Positions 34,269 through 43,617 of a stretch of DNA of 64,000 nucleotides are shown one piece after another; positions within the stretch are counted from its first letter, which is position 1, and each line of letters begins with the position of its first letter. The notes below the pieces were generated by a model. That model did no database searches and was not told the origin of the DNA. It saw only the letters and a list, made by a program, of their open reading frames with translations. The position numbers were made by a program, and so were the translations under genes. This DNA is from an uncultured Alistipes sp. (GTDB lineage Bacteria; Bacteroidota; Bacteroidia; Bacteroidales; Rikenellaceae), in the NCBI RefSeq assembly GCF_963931675.1, contig NZ_OZ007039.1, positions 3,075,806-3,139,805 on the forward strand, given 5' to 3'.

Positions 34269-34306
34269 CCCCCAACCCGGTCAACAAACAACAAACGCAT
34301 ACAGCT

Positions 34307-35515
34307 ATGACGAAAATCAAAATCGGACTGTTCGGATTCGGCGTCGTCGGACAGGGCATCTACGAGGTGGTGCGCAAATCGAAGAACGCCCACGCCCAGA
34401 TCGTGAAGATCTGCGTCCGCGACCCGAAGAAGCCCCGGAAGATCGAGGTCGACCCGTCGTTGTTCACCACCTCGGTGGACGAGATCCTCGACAACCAGAA
34501 TGTGAATCTCGTCGTCGAGGTGATCGACGATGCCCGTGCGGCCTACGACATCGTCAAACGCGCCATGCTGCGCGGAATCCCCGTCGTGTCGGGCAACAAG
34601 ACCATGCTGGCCCACCACCTCCCGGAGCTGATCGAGATCCAGAAGACCCGCGGCGTGGCGCTGCTCTACGACGCCTCGTCGTGCGGTTCGATCCCCGTGA
34701 TCCGCAACCTCGAAGAGTATTACGACAACGACCTGCTGCTCGAAGTGAAGGGTATCCTGAACGGCTCGTCGAACTACATCCTCTCGCGGGTCTTCGACCA
34801 CAAGGACTCCTACGCCAATGCACTGGCCCAGGCGCAGGCCCTGGGCTTCGCCGAGAGCGACCCGTCGTTCGACATCGAGGGATACGACTCGCTCTTCAAG
34901 CTGGTGATCATCACCGTGCACGCCCTGGGAACCTACGTCGCCCCGGAGCGGATCTTCACCTACGGCATCTCGACGATCCACGACTCGGACATCCGCTACG
35001 CCCGCGAAAAGAACGTCAAGATCAAACTCGTGGCCCAGGTCGTCAAGGTCAGCGACGAACACTTCACGATGTTCGTCATGCCGGAGTTCGTGACCCCCTC
35101 GAAATACATCTACAGCGTCGACGACGAGTACAACGGCGTGGTGATCCGCGGCGAGTGCTACGACCGCCAGTTCATGTTCGGCAAGGGTGCCGGAAGCCTG
35201 CCCACGGCCTCGTCGATCCTGAGCGACATCATGGCGCGGCTGAACAACTACCGCTACGAGTACAAGAAGATGAACTACATCGAGAAGCCCGACTACACGA
35301 CCGACATCACGCTGAAAATCTACGCCCGCTACCGGGAGACCGACGTGCAGCAGATCCTGCACTTCTCGAAGATCCACGAACAGTTCATCAGCGAGGAGAG
35401 CAACTATGTGATCGGCGACATTCTGCTGAGCGAGCTGCTCGAAAAGCGGTCGCAGCTTTCGGGCAAGGATGTCTTCCTGGCCAACATTCCGATCTTCTTC
35501 CTGAACCGCGACTGA
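34307..35515 (+). CDS. hom: Homoserine dehydrogenase
   Basis: 402 aa from the ATG at 34307. N-terminal NAD(P)-binding motif GLFGFGVVGQG. The catalytic domain contains VSGNKTMLAHH, LLYDASSCGSIPVIRNLEEY and the signature LNGSSNYILSRV. FAESDPSFDIEGYDS carries the substrate-binding acids. No aspartokinase part is fused, so the operon has a dedicated monofunctional enzyme. It reduces aspartate semialdehyde to homoserine. Its place in a methionine operon suggests its product is meant for methionine. Confidence 0.95.
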   Translation: MTKIKIGLFGFGVVGQGIYEVVRKSKNAHAQIVKICVRDPKKPRKIEVDPSLFTTSVDEILDNQNVNLVVEVIDDARAAYDIVKRAMLRGIPVVSGNKTMLAHHLPELIEIQKTRGVALLYDASSCGSIPVIRNLEEYYDNDLLLEVKGILNGSSNYILSRVFDHKDSYANALAQAQALGFAESDPSFDIEGYDSLFKLVIITVHALGTYVAPERIFTYGISTIHDSDIRYAREKNVKIKLVAQVVKVSDEHFTMFVMPEFVTPSKYIYSVDDEYNGVVIRGECYDRQFMFGKGAGSLPTASSILSDIMARLNNYRYEYKKMNYIEKPDYTTDITLKIYARYRETDVQQILHFSKIHEQFISEESNYVIGDILLSELLEKRSQLSGKDVFLANIPIFFLNRD

Positions 35516-35516
35516 T

Positions 35517-35760
35517 CGGCGGGCCGGAGGACCGGAGGACCGGAGGACCGGGGGACCAGGGGCCGGGAGACCGGAGGGCCGGGGACCGGGAGACCAGGGA
35601 ACCGAGGGACCAGGGGACCGAGGGACCGGGAACCAGGGACCGGGAACCAGGGACCGGGAACCAGGGACCGGGAACCAGGGACCGGGAACCAGGGACCGGG
35701 AACCAGGGACCGGGAACCAGGGACCGGGAACCAGGGACCAGAGAACCCGGAAAAGCCGGA
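35517..35760 (+). repeat. Purine-skewed tandem repeat array
   Basis: About 240 bases of GGACCGGGA/GGACCAGGG-like units directly after the hom stop codon. Within it, 35626-35737 holds eight perfect copies of the 14-base unit CCGGGAACCAGGGA; the units to the left are degenerate. The plus strand is nearly free of T. It is non-coding and lies between hom and the convergent lipoprotein gene. Likely to vary in copy number. Confidence 0.9.
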
Positions 35761-35770
35761 GAACAAGCAC

Positions 35771-35806
35771 AAAAACAGGGACAGGGTTAACCCCTGTCCC
35801 TGTTCG
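35771..35806 (-). terminator. Terminator between hom and the fimbrillin-like gene
   Basis: ACAGGGACAGGG (35775-35786), loop TTAAC, CCCTGTCCCTGT (35792-35803). Twelve perfect base pairs. The A run to the left gives a T tract on the minus strand, so it suits the minus-strand gene best, but it may also stop hom transcripts. The arm sequence resembles the neighbouring repeat units. Confidence 0.82.
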
Positions 35807-35823
35807 GTATCGTCCGGCACGGA

Positions 35824-37176
35824 TCAGTCCTGCACGCAGCGGAGCGAAATGCCGTAATTGACGGAGATGCTCGTCAGGGAGGGCTCGGAACCGGAGGTAT
35901 AGACCAGGCAGACGCATTTCTCCGACTCGGGGCACTCGCTGCCCATCAAATAGCCCGTCGCCGAGTCGCCGTAACGCTGATTCATGTCAGTCACGATCCA
36001 GTATCCGGCACATTTCAGAAAATCGCCCGGGCGTTCGGCACTTTCGGCCAATGCCTGCAACTCCGCCGTATCGGGAATATGCCAACCGTCGGGGCAGATC
36101 CCCTGCACACGCCCGCCGTCTCCCGAAGCCCCGTTCATCGCCGTGACGTAACTGTACAGCAAACCCAGTTCCGGATCGGTATCGAACCCCTCCTGGGGTG
36201 TCCAGAAATCGGTATCGGGCGTCAGGCCGGCAGGCTCATAGCGCAGGTTGGAGGCCATCCACACCCGGTCGCCGATGCGGACCGTAGGGTAGGTCACCCC
36301 TTCGTAAACGAGGTCCGCACTCCCGGAACCACCCGGGTTATCGGTTTCCCCGGAATCGTCGGTCGCTTCGAGCGAGCCGCCGTCCACCCAGTCGCTGATC
36401 TCGCCGCTCAGCGTCACTTCGATATCGGCCATCGAAACCTTGATCGACAGATCGTAACGCTTGCCGCTTTCGAGCAGGGCCTGCGGAACGCTCTTACGCC
36501 GGACCTCGCCGTCGGAGGTTGTGACCGTGACGCTCAGATCGCCCTGCTGCGGCACGAGAATCGCCCGGTAGGAGGTGCCGGGTACCACCTCGAAAGTCCG
36601 GATCTCGGAGGCTTGAACCCCGGGTTTGGCGGAAGCCGTCGGTACGGAGAAGTCCACGACGGCCGTCGCGGCAAAGCCGCCGATAACGACCTCCGTCACC
36701 TCGGTATCGGTGGTGTTGTCGACAATGATGGTGAGCTGCGACATCAGGTGGTAGAAGAGCATCCCCACAGGCGTACTTACGGGAAGGGCATCCGCCACCA
36801 CGGCTCCCAACAGGTCCGAAGACTCGCACCCGGCGCCCTGGTCCGCAGCCACGGAGAACTCCTCGGGAGTACCCGACTCCATATAGGGGTAATAGGCCGT
36901 CAGGGTTGCCGTCTGTTGCGGGTCGTCGTACCAGACGAGCCCCGGATCGGTGAAGACCGACCCGTCATAGGTCATGGGGAAGTTCCGGACATAAGGCTCC
37001 GCCCCTTTCAGGATCGTCAGACCGATCCGGTCGCCACGGTCAAAATAGAGTCCCGACACCCGGGTCCGGACGGTCGGAAAAATCTCGACCCGAGGCGCCG
37101 AATCCCGCTTCTCGGAACAGCCTCCCACGACGAAAAGGCCCGTCAAGAACAGGCCGATAAAATAGATCTGTTTCAT
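35824..37176 (-). CDS. Fimbrillin-like surface lipoprotein with C-terminal FISUMP domain
   Basis: 450 aa. Lipoprotein signal MKQIYFIGLFLTGLFVVGGC. Residues about 25-270 are like Mfa-type fimbrillin beta domains (VRTRVSGLYFDRGDRIGL, LLFYHLMSQLTIIVDN). Residues 290-450 form a FISUMP domain: YPTVRIGDRVWMASNL, ICPDGWHIPDTAEL and a C-terminal GISLRCVQD. Such proteins are fimbrial or glycan-interacting surface components. No fimbrial partners lie next to it. A gene of related C-terminal type is found at 40812. Confidence 0.82.
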   Translation of the reverse strand: MKQIYFIGLFLTGLFVVGGCSEKRDSAPRVEIFPTVRTRVSGLYFDRGDRIGLTILKGAEPYVRNFPMTYDGSVFTDPGLVWYDDPQQTATLTAYYPYMESGTPEEFSVAADQGAGCESSDLLGAVVADALPVSTPVGMLFYHLMSQLTIIVDNTTDTEVTEVVIGGFAATAVVDFSVPTASAKPGVQASEIRTFEVVPGTSYRAILVPQQGDLSVTVTTSDGEVRRKSVPQALLESGKRYDLSIKVSMADIEVTLSGEISDWVDGGSLEATDDSGETDNPGGSGSADLVYEGVTYPTVRIGDRVWMASNLRYEPAGLTPDTDFWTPQEGFDTDPELGLLYSYVTAMNGASGDGGRVQGICPDGWHIPDTAELQALAESAERPGDFLKCAGYWIVTDMNQRYGDSATGYLMGSECPESEKCVCLVYTSGSEPSLTSISVNYGISLRCVQD

Positions 37177-37253
37177 CTTTCGGTTTATTTTTACGACTGT
37201 ATGCAGTACAAAAATAAACTTTTTCGTCCAGATTGGACCGTTCCGGCCAACTT

Positions 37254-40200
37254 TTATTTTATTTCCTCATAATCGAATTTTTCGACGACCACGGGACCGA
37301 GCAATCCGGACGGCTGCAGTTCCGAGGAAGCAGTCCACGGGTTGACAGGAGTCCAGGTCTTTCGTTGCCCGGACGGCAGCCGCTGGTCACCGATCAGCCG
37401 GTTCATCCAATTGTTAGCCACCTCGATCTCCAGCGTATTCGTACCCTCTCGGATCAGACCGGTCACGTCGACACGATACGGCGGAGTCCACGTTCCCCCA
37501 GCACAAGTTCCATTCAGGAAGACCTTGCCCATGACCATCACTTTGCCCAGGTCGACACAGACGCACCCCGAACCGAGGCTGTCGATCTCGAAAGAGTGCC
37601 GGTAACGGGCCGTTCCGGAGAAATAGCGGATACTGGGATCGTCCGAAGTCGTCCAGTCGCGGAGCGAGTCGAAAACAATCGGGTTTTCGGGGGCATCCAG
37701 CCCCTCGAAGGTGACGCTCCACGGGCCTTCGATCCGGGCCAGCATCGTCGATTCAGGAAAATTCTTCGCAGAAGAGTGCTGTGCCTCTTTCGTCCGGTCG
37801 AAGACCACAAACGCGCTGCCATAAGGTTCGAGCTCCATCGGGATGGAGGTAACCCCGTCCCGCCGCGAAAACTCGGGGAGGCGGCGAATCTGTCCGGTCA
37901 GTGCATCCCACAACTCCGGCGCACCCTGGTCCGTCCGGAAAAGGGCGTCAAACGTGACCTTACGCTCCTGCTGGTTCGACAAAAAGTAGACCTCGCCCTG
38001 CTTCGTCGTTCGATGAATGAAACGGACTTCCGTATTCTCACCCTCGATACGGCAGTCGGGACGCATCGATAGTGCGGCAAAGACCTCTTCCAGCGAACAG
38101 CCGTCATCAAAGATCCGTCCCTTGCCATAGGCGTGGCAGGTCTCTCCGGGCCCGAAGCGCCACATCCGTGCCGCCGTCTCTTTCACCCGTTCATCCGCCC
38201 CGGGATATCCAGCCAGGCTGGGAGAACGTTCCGGAGCAGGGCCGAGTACGATCAGGCCGTCACGGACCATCCGTTCGATCGCAGCGAGCAGCTCGGGCCG
38301 CATGGTCCGGAGTTTCGGCAACACCAGCACGCGGTACTCCATCCCACCGTCAAGCACCAGCCGCCCGTCACGCACCTTCGCATGCTCCAGCAGCACTTCG
38401 GCATTGATATAATCGAACGAATAGCCGTCCGGAAGCGCGGGATCGCACACGCCCGTCATCTTGGGCGCATCCTCCCCGATGAAATAGGCCGCATCGGCCA
38501 CATAACGGCCCTGCTGCAACAGGTAGCCGCAGCGCTTGAGGTAGTCGATGAAAACATCCAACTGTCCGAACCAGGTATTTTTCCTGTTGAACTCGTTCCC
38601 GAACCAGGAACTCATGCCCGGGAACCGCTCCTCGTAGGGCTGATGGATATAGACATGGAGCAGCGTGCTGTTGATACCTTCGGCGAAAAAACGGTCCCCG
38701 CGCTGTTTCATTCGGTAAGGGTAGCGGCTGAAACCCGGCATCCCGGCCGTGAACGATTCTGCCCAAACACGGCGTTTCCCGTAAATATGCGCACAAGATG
38801 AGGCCGCACGATTCTCGATGTCGCCCAGCGAGCCCTCGCTCCAGAACTCCCCGGCCACCTCGTCGGACTGTCCGCCGTATTGCAGGAATTCGCCCGGGAA
38901 TCCCCAATGGCCGTAATTTTCCAGCCAGGTTGTCAACCCGTGCTTGTGGCACTCCTCCCGCAAACAGCCGACGTAGTCGTAGGAGACCCGGTCGGCGATC
39001 AGGCGGCGGAGATCCCACAGGAACCGGTCGGAAAGGTCCTGGCTTCCGACGACCGTACCGTGAAGCACCGGGAGGTAGGGCAGCGGATCGTAGCCATAGG
39101 TCTGCTCGAAACGCTCAGCCATGTCGTCGGTCCAGTTCTGCCCGCCGGTCTCATAGCTGTCCTGTACGACCACCTTGAATGTCCGGCGGTCTTCTGCAGG
39201 GATCCGGCGCATGATCTCGCCGATGAAAGCATCGAAATGGCTCACCACATGTTTCCTGCTCATCTTGTCGATCTCGAGTCCCAACCCTTCGGGACTTGCC
39301 GGGCCATTGGTCACGGTCGTGGAACGCATGGCCAGGCGCTCTATCCGCCATTTTCCGGGAGGCACCTCCCAATGCAGCACCCCGCCGCTGAAATGCGAGG
39401 TAATGTCCATCACGTCAGCCGGATCGACCGAAAGCGACGCCGGCACAGCGGGCTGCGGCTCCCAAAGATAATCATGCCACATGGGGAGCGGGGTCTGGAA
39501 CATCTTGGCCAGTGTCTTTTCCGGGAAGCGTTCCACCAGCGGAAGCGAGGAAAGCGTGGCCTCGACATCGAAACCGCCCGGAGCCGGCACGACCAGCTGG
39601 TAATCCGACGCATCCGTTTCGGGGAGGGATACCACAATCGGAGCCAGCGGATCGAACCCCACATTCATCTGCAGGTTGGAGCGGTCGATGGAGAACTGCT
39701 TCAGCAGCCTCCATTCGCCCGCCTCGCGGCAATAGAGCTCCGCGGATGTCAGGACCGGTCGGTCCACCCGGATCGTAAGGCTGCGCATCGGCTGCTTCCC
39801 CGACACGCTCCAGTCCAGAAGGAGCTCCCGACCGTCGATCTTTTCAATCCGTTTCGTATGACTCTCTGCCTCCTCCGGCAACGGATACGCGATAACCCGT
39901 ACGTCTTCCGCATCGGGGCCTACATCCGGAAGCGGTCCCTCGAACCGGACTGGCCCTTCGACAACGGTCTGCACCGAAGCCAGATAACGCATGCTTTGCT
40001 CCGGTTTGACCCACGGGCCGCCCGACTGGCTCCACCCCGGGCTGTTGAAAATGCCGATCTCAATACCAAGTTCACCGGCCCGCTTCAATGCGGCGTGCAT
40101 CACGCGCCACCACTCCGCAGAAAAGAGCGTATGCTCCCCGTAAGGCTGGTCACCGATGCCGATATTGCCGATAAAAGCGCGGTTGATCCCCACCGCCTTC

Positions 40201-40403
40201 ATGGCCTCGAGATCACGAACCACCCCTTCCTCGGAGATATTGTCGGATACCCAGTACCAATACACCGCAAATGGTATCTCTTCCGGTACGTTTCGGAACG
40301 CATCCCGCATCCGGGCCATCGAAGGGGTATCGCAGGCCATTCCGCAACACGACACCAAAAAAACCGCCGTAGCCAGCCATATCGGCAACAAGATTCGCTT
40401 CAT
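37254..40403 (-). CDS. GH106-type alpha-L-rhamnosidase (lipoprotein)
   Basis: 1049 aa from the ATG at 40401-40403; an ATG at 40412 would add three residues. Lipoprotein-like signal ending LVSC. The N-terminal region (IPFAVYWYWVSDNISEEGV and GIFNSPGWSQSGGPWVKPEQ) and the large barrel are typical of GH106. Residues 910-1045 form a galactose-binding-like beta sandwich (RYRHSFEIDSLG, VFLNGTCAGGTW). It removes terminal rhamnose, for example from plant pectin or arabinogalactan. No SusC/D pair lies near. Immediately upstream is the decayed tail of another glycoside hydrolase. Confidence 0.85.
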   Translation of the reverse strand: MKRILLPIWLATAVFLVSCCGMACDTPSMARMRDAFRNVPEEIPFAVYWYWVSDNISEEGVVRDLEAMKAVGINRAFIGNIGIGDQPYGEHTLFSAEWWRVMHAALKRAGELGIEIGIFNSPGWSQSGGPWVKPEQSMRYLASVQTVVEGPVRFEGPLPDVGPDAEDVRVIAYPLPEEAESHTKRIEKIDGRELLLDWSVSGKQPMRSLTIRVDRPVLTSAELYCREAGEWRLLKQFSIDRSNLQMNVGFDPLAPIVVSLPETDASDYQLVVPAPGGFDVEATLSSLPLVERFPEKTLAKMFQTPLPMWHDYLWEPQPAVPASLSVDPADVMDITSHFSGGVLHWEVPPGKWRIERLAMRSTTVTNGPASPEGLGLEIDKMSRKHVVSHFDAFIGEIMRRIPAEDRRTFKVVVQDSYETGGQNWTDDMAERFEQTYGYDPLPYLPVLHGTVVGSQDLSDRFLWDLRRLIADRVSYDYVGCLREECHKHGLTTWLENYGHWGFPGEFLQYGGQSDEVAGEFWSEGSLGDIENRAASSCAHIYGKRRVWAESFTAGMPGFSRYPYRMKQRGDRFFAEGINSTLLHVYIHQPYEERFPGMSSWFGNEFNRKNTWFGQLDVFIDYLKRCGYLLQQGRYVADAAYFIGEDAPKMTGVCDPALPDGYSFDYINAEVLLEHAKVRDGRLVLDGGMEYRVLVLPKLRTMRPELLAAIERMVRDGLIVLGPAPERSPSLAGYPGADERVKETAARMWRFGPGETCHAYGKGRIFDDGCSLEEVFAALSMRPDCRIEGENTEVRFIHRTTKQGEVYFLSNQQERKVTFDALFRTDQGAPELWDALTGQIRRLPEFSRRDGVTSIPMELEPYGSAFVVFDRTKEAQHSSAKNFPESTMLARIEGPWSVTFEGLDAPENPIVFDSLRDWTTSDDPSIRYFSGTARYRHSFEIDSLGSGCVCVDLGKVMVMGKVFLNGTCAGGTWTPPYRVDVTGLIREGTNTLEIEVANNWMNRLIGDQRLPSGQRKTWTPVNPWTASSELQPSGLLGPVVVEKFDYEEIK

Positions 40404-40415
40404 AACACGCATGTT

Positions 40416-40718
40416 TCAGATCAGACCATCCAAAATAACATCTTTATCCGAAATAGGTACCACATCAACTCTTTGCAAGTAGGAATCTCCACCTCCAGCC
40501 TGAAATGCAGCGCCAACCGGTCCCCTTACGGTCGGAACCAAAATAGAAGCATGGTCAAAGGATACTGGATCGGGTCTTACAATGAATTCACGCCGTCCAG
40601 CGGAAGAGGTGATATACCCAAACAGTTTTGGGGCAATGACGGTTAGAGCGCCACCACTCCATGCATGGTTTGTGGCCCCCCAACCGAACCGGTCAAAAAA
40701 CTCCTGTTCCCGTTCAAA
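40416..40718 (-). pseudogene. C-terminal fragment of a GH78/GH95-like glycoside hydrolase
   Basis: On the minus strand a 100-codon frame with no start reads FFDRFGWGATNHAWSGG, then later REFIVRPDPVSF and ASILVPTVRGPVG, ending at TGA 40416-40418. The TNHAWSGG block and the beta-sandwich pattern that follows are those of the C-terminal domain of family 78 rhamnosidases and relatives. The upstream catalytic part is missing. The stop lies 12 bases before the GH106 start, so the two were probably an operon before a deletion. Confidence 0.65.
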
Positions 40719-40811
40719 TCACAGATTGCGGGTCGAAACCCGCCGTATCCAGCCTCATCACGCCTCCGCCCGGACAATCGCAATGCTTCGGTCCCGGCAC
40801 ACCGTACCCGC

Positions 40812-42248
40812 CTACTCGGCCTTCACGCAACGCACCGGAAGAGCTCCGGCACGCCGCAGCCCATAGTTGCTCTGCACGGCCGACGCATCGCCGTAGTAGA
40901 AGTAGACCGCCGTAGCGAGCCGGTCGGCAGCCTGCACCCCGGACGTCCAGTAGAGTCCGACCCAGGGCTGCGCCTCATCGGCCCGCGTACTCTTGGGATC
41001 ATACCCTGCGACATGGACGTTCTGATACTTTCCGTCGAGGTAGGTCCGGCGCCCGGCACCCATGAAGAGCGACGAAACGCCATCCTTGGCAAGCGTCACG
41101 CTGTATTTCGTATTGGCCCACGCCAGGCTCTCCGCATCGGGGGTCAGCCCTTCGAATGCTGCGGCCGGAGCCACGCGCCACCCCGCCGGACAGGGATCAT
41201 AGAGGCTTTTGGCCGTGCCGGGAGCGCTCCACAGGGCATCGGAACCCGCACTCCACAACCAGTCATACCCCGACTCCTCGACCCCCGTGATGAAAGTCAT
41301 CGGATTGAGCCGGGCATACTCCACCGTTCCGGTTGCGGCATCCGAAGCCACCGGCGTGGCGGTCACGCTCGAATTGTTGCCGTTGTACATCGTGGCGGCC
41401 GTACCGCTGGAGAAGTTGTAGGTTCCCGGGCCGATGAAGGGGTCCTTGCGGCCCCACTGGTAATAGAGCCCGTAGGAGGCGAGGATCTCCTCGTCCGACG
41501 CATTGGACGACGCGAGGGCTCCGAGGTTGCGGTCCATCATCGTATAGCCGTTGAACGAACGCTGGTTTGCAGCGTCCGACGGGTCGTAATCCGCCGCCCA
41601 GACGTGCCAGCTCCAGAGCAGCGTTCCGGCGGCATCGTAGGCGCCGATCAGGGCATTTCCCGACTTGACCTTCGTCCCGTCGTCGCTGTCCGCGCCCACG
41701 TAGAACGAAGCCTTTCCGTTCTGCAGCGTCAGGTACTGGATCAGGCTCGAAGCGCTCTGCCAGATGATCCCCACCGATGCCGTTGCCAGCGACGTTCCGT
41801 CGCTGCAATGCTCGACATCGAACAGGTAGTGGGTCTCCTTCTTGTTGGCGATGTAGCTGTTGGCCGCCTCCGAGGAGAAGTCCTTACGGTCGACCACCCC
41901 GACGAAGAGCGAGGCCGAGCCCGAAGCACCGCCGCCGCCCGTACCGCTCAAGGTCACCGTGCCGGTTTTAGCCTCCCCATCGTCGAACGACGAGGGCGGC
42001 GTCACCCGAACGGTCTGCGTCGCGGCATCCACCGTCACGTCATCCCACCCGGCGGGTTTGCTGGAGACCGTGAAGCTGTTGAGATTCGAGGCCGTGAAGT
42101 GGACCGACACCGAAGCCGTCTCGCCCTGCGTGAAGAAGACGGCGGGCGAATCGAAGGCGAGCGAACCGGTCACATCGTCGTCGCCGCACGAGATGAAAAG
42201 GGCGGCGGCAAGAACCGAGCACCACCCAGCGAGTCTTTTCATATCCAT
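40812..42248 (-). CDS. Surface lipoprotein with FISUMP-like C-terminus
   Basis: 478 aa. Lipoprotein signal ending AALFISC. Residues about 28-115 form an Ig or BACON-like beta domain (FTQGETASVSVHFTASN, TPPSSFDDGEAKTGTVTLSG). Residues 130-478 hold Trp/Gly-rich segments (YYQWGRKDPFIG, LYDPCPAGWRVAPAAAFEG) and end in YGLRRAGALPVRCVKAE, the close of FISUMP-type domains. It is probably surface-exposed and glycan or adhesion related. A minus-strand TATCTTTG lies at 42284-42291, 36 bases before the ATG. Downstream is the glycosidase fragment, and GCGGGTCGAAACCCGC at 40728-40743 may be a weak terminator. Confidence 0.78.
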   Translation of the reverse strand: MDMKRLAGWCSVLAAALFISCGDDDVTGSLAFDSPAVFFTQGETASVSVHFTASNLNSFTVSSKPAGWDDVTVDAATQTVRVTPPSSFDDGEAKTGTVTLSGTGGGGASGSASLFVGVVDRKDFSSEAANSYIANKKETHYLFDVEHCSDGTSLATASVGIIWQSASSLIQYLTLQNGKASFYVGADSDDGTKVKSGNALIGAYDAAGTLLWSWHVWAADYDPSDAANQRSFNGYTMMDRNLGALASSNASDEEILASYGLYYQWGRKDPFIGPGTYNFSSGTAATMYNGNNSSVTATPVASDAATGTVEYARLNPMTFITGVEESGYDWLWSAGSDALWSAPGTAKSLYDPCPAGWRVAPAAAFEGLTPDAESLAWANTKYSVTLAKDGVSSLFMGAGRRTYLDGKYQNVHVAGYDPKSTRADEAQPWVGLYWTSGVQAADRLATAVYFYYGDASAVQSNYGLRRAGALPVRCVKAE

Positions 42249-42507
42249 CGTGTATTACTGAATTTCAATTCCAAAAACCGTTGCAAAGATACCAAAAAGC
42301 GGGACAATTCCTATAACGTACTTTCGAATTTTGCATCCGGAGGGCAATTATTGCCGCTTCTTTCCTAACGAATTATAAACGCATATAGTATATGTCCGAC
42401 GGGAAAATTGAAACGGGGAACGGCACCCACGCCGCCGTCAAGTGCCAGGACGGGCTCGGCAGCATCCCTGCCGCCGAAGCGCTGTCCGATGAGGCCAGCG
42501 AAGAGAG

Positions 42508-43344
42508 CTACCGAGCGGTGTGCGTGCGGAAATAACGGTCGAAGAAGACCAGTTGCGAGGGGAGCGAAATCGACCAATAGGCTCCGTTGTGCGCACCGGG
42601 CCGCACCTGGAAATCGTGCCCGACGCCCTGCTTGAGGAGTTTGTCGTGCAGGTTCAGGTTCACCTGGTAGAAGAAATCCTCGTAACCGCAGTCGAAGATC
42701 AGGGCCAGTTCGCCGTTTTTCAGGCTGTCGACCTGTTCGATGACCGTATGGGCATCCCAGCGTTCGGGGTTCTCATCGCGCTCGCCCAACTGGTTCTTCA
42801 TGTGCCACGAATCGGGGAAGGGCCGGATATCCACGCCTCCGGAGGTCGATCCCGCAGCCCCGAAGCGGTCCTTGTGTCGCAGGGCCACCCACAGGGCGCC
42901 GTGTCCGCCCATGCTCAGGCCCGTGATGGCACGTCCCTCACGGGCCGGGATCGTCGGGTAGCGGGCATCCACCCAGTCGACGAGTTCCGTCGAGACGAAG
43001 GTTTCGAACTGCGACCGGGGATCGAGCGGGCTGTCCCAGTACCAGCTGTTTTCGCCGTGGGGGCAGACGAAGATCATGCCGTAGCGCTCGGCCAGGGCCC
43101 GCAGGTCGCAGATATGGAGCCACGAAAGGTACGAACCGCCATGCCCGTGCAACAAATAGAGCACCGGAAAACGCTGCTGTCCGGCAGCGGAATCGTCGGC
43201 AGCGGCCGCCGCATCGGGAACAACCACAACGGCCGGAATGTCACGCTGCATCTTGGGGCTGAAGACCGCCACGGTATCGATCCGTGCGGCAAAAGCCGAT
43301 ACGCTCAGCAAGAGGACGGAGAGCAGAAGAGTGATCTTTTTCAT
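42508..43344 (-). CDS. Secreted esterase, alpha/beta-hydrolase (esterase D / feruloyl-esterase type)
   Basis: 278 aa from the ATG at 43342-43344; the frame is open upstream through a repeat array that is not coding. Signal peptide MKKITLLLSVLLLSVSAFAA. Oxyanion region LYLLHGHGGS, nucleophile in GLSMGGHGAL (Ser144), acid in DCGYEDFF (Asp218 or Asp223) and His252 in PGAHNGAYW. The length and motifs fit the esterase D family, which deacylates glycan esters or S-formylglutathione; the signal peptide favours a periplasmic carbohydrate-ester substrate. It is downstream of floA but separated by a terminator. Confidence 0.85.
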   Translation of the reverse strand: MKKITLLLSVLLLSVSAFAARIDTVAVFSPKMQRDIPAVVVVPDAAAAADDSAAGQQRFPVLYLLHGHGGSYLSWLHICDLRALAERYGMIFVCPHGENSWYWDSPLDPRSQFETFVSTELVDWVDARYPTIPAREGRAITGLSMGGHGALWVALRHKDRFGAAGSTSGGVDIRPFPDSWHMKNQLGERDENPERWDAHTVIEQVDSLKNGELALIFDCGYEDFFYQVNLNLHDKLLKQGVGHDFQVRPGAHNGAYWSISLPSQLVFFDRYFRTHTAR

Positions 43345-43370
43345 GATTCGTGTTTTTTTCGAGATTTTTC

Positions 43371-43480
43371 GGGAGTTTTCGGGAGCTCGGGAGTTTTCGG
43401 GAGCTCGGGAGTTTTCGGAGAGCCCGGGAATTTTCGGGGCGTCCGGAAGTTTCGGGGAACCCGGGAGTTTTCGGGGTGTC
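43371..43480 (+). repeat. G/T-rich tandem repeats in the esterase leader
   Basis: Two perfect copies of GGGAGTTTTCGGGAGCTC (43371-43406), a third imperfect copy to 43424, then looser GGGAATTTTCGGGG-like units to about 43480. It lies in the 5' region of the minus-strand esterase gene. Confidence 0.8.
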
Positions 43481-43569
43481 TTCGGGAATCCAGAGGCCTG
43501 GAATTCAGAAGTCCGACAGCTCGGACGTCCAAAAAGCCGGACGTCCAAATCCCGGGAGCCCGGGGTTTG

Positions 43570-43596
43570 AAAAAAGGGGCGTTGCAACAACGCCCC
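43570..43596 (-). terminator. Rho-independent terminator of the floA operon
   Basis: Minus strand: GGGGCGTTG, loop TTG, CAACGCCCC, then TTTTTT. Nine perfect base pairs, 22 bases after the floA stop. Confidence 0.9.
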
Positions 43597-43617
43597 GGGT
43601 GGAATGGTCCGGAAAAG

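Noticed and set aside
32522..34306. Long plus-strand frame overlapping metY and metX that joins hom in frame
   Set aside because: Only the part from 34307 is real (hom). The rest is an out-of-frame shadow of metY and metX, whose active-site motifs are intact.
42392..42535. 47-codon plus-strand ORF ending in AVCVRK, reminiscent of FISUMP tails
   Set aside because: No GW or WMAxN motifs, it overlaps the esterase 3' end on the other strand, and the resemblance is only the last few residues.
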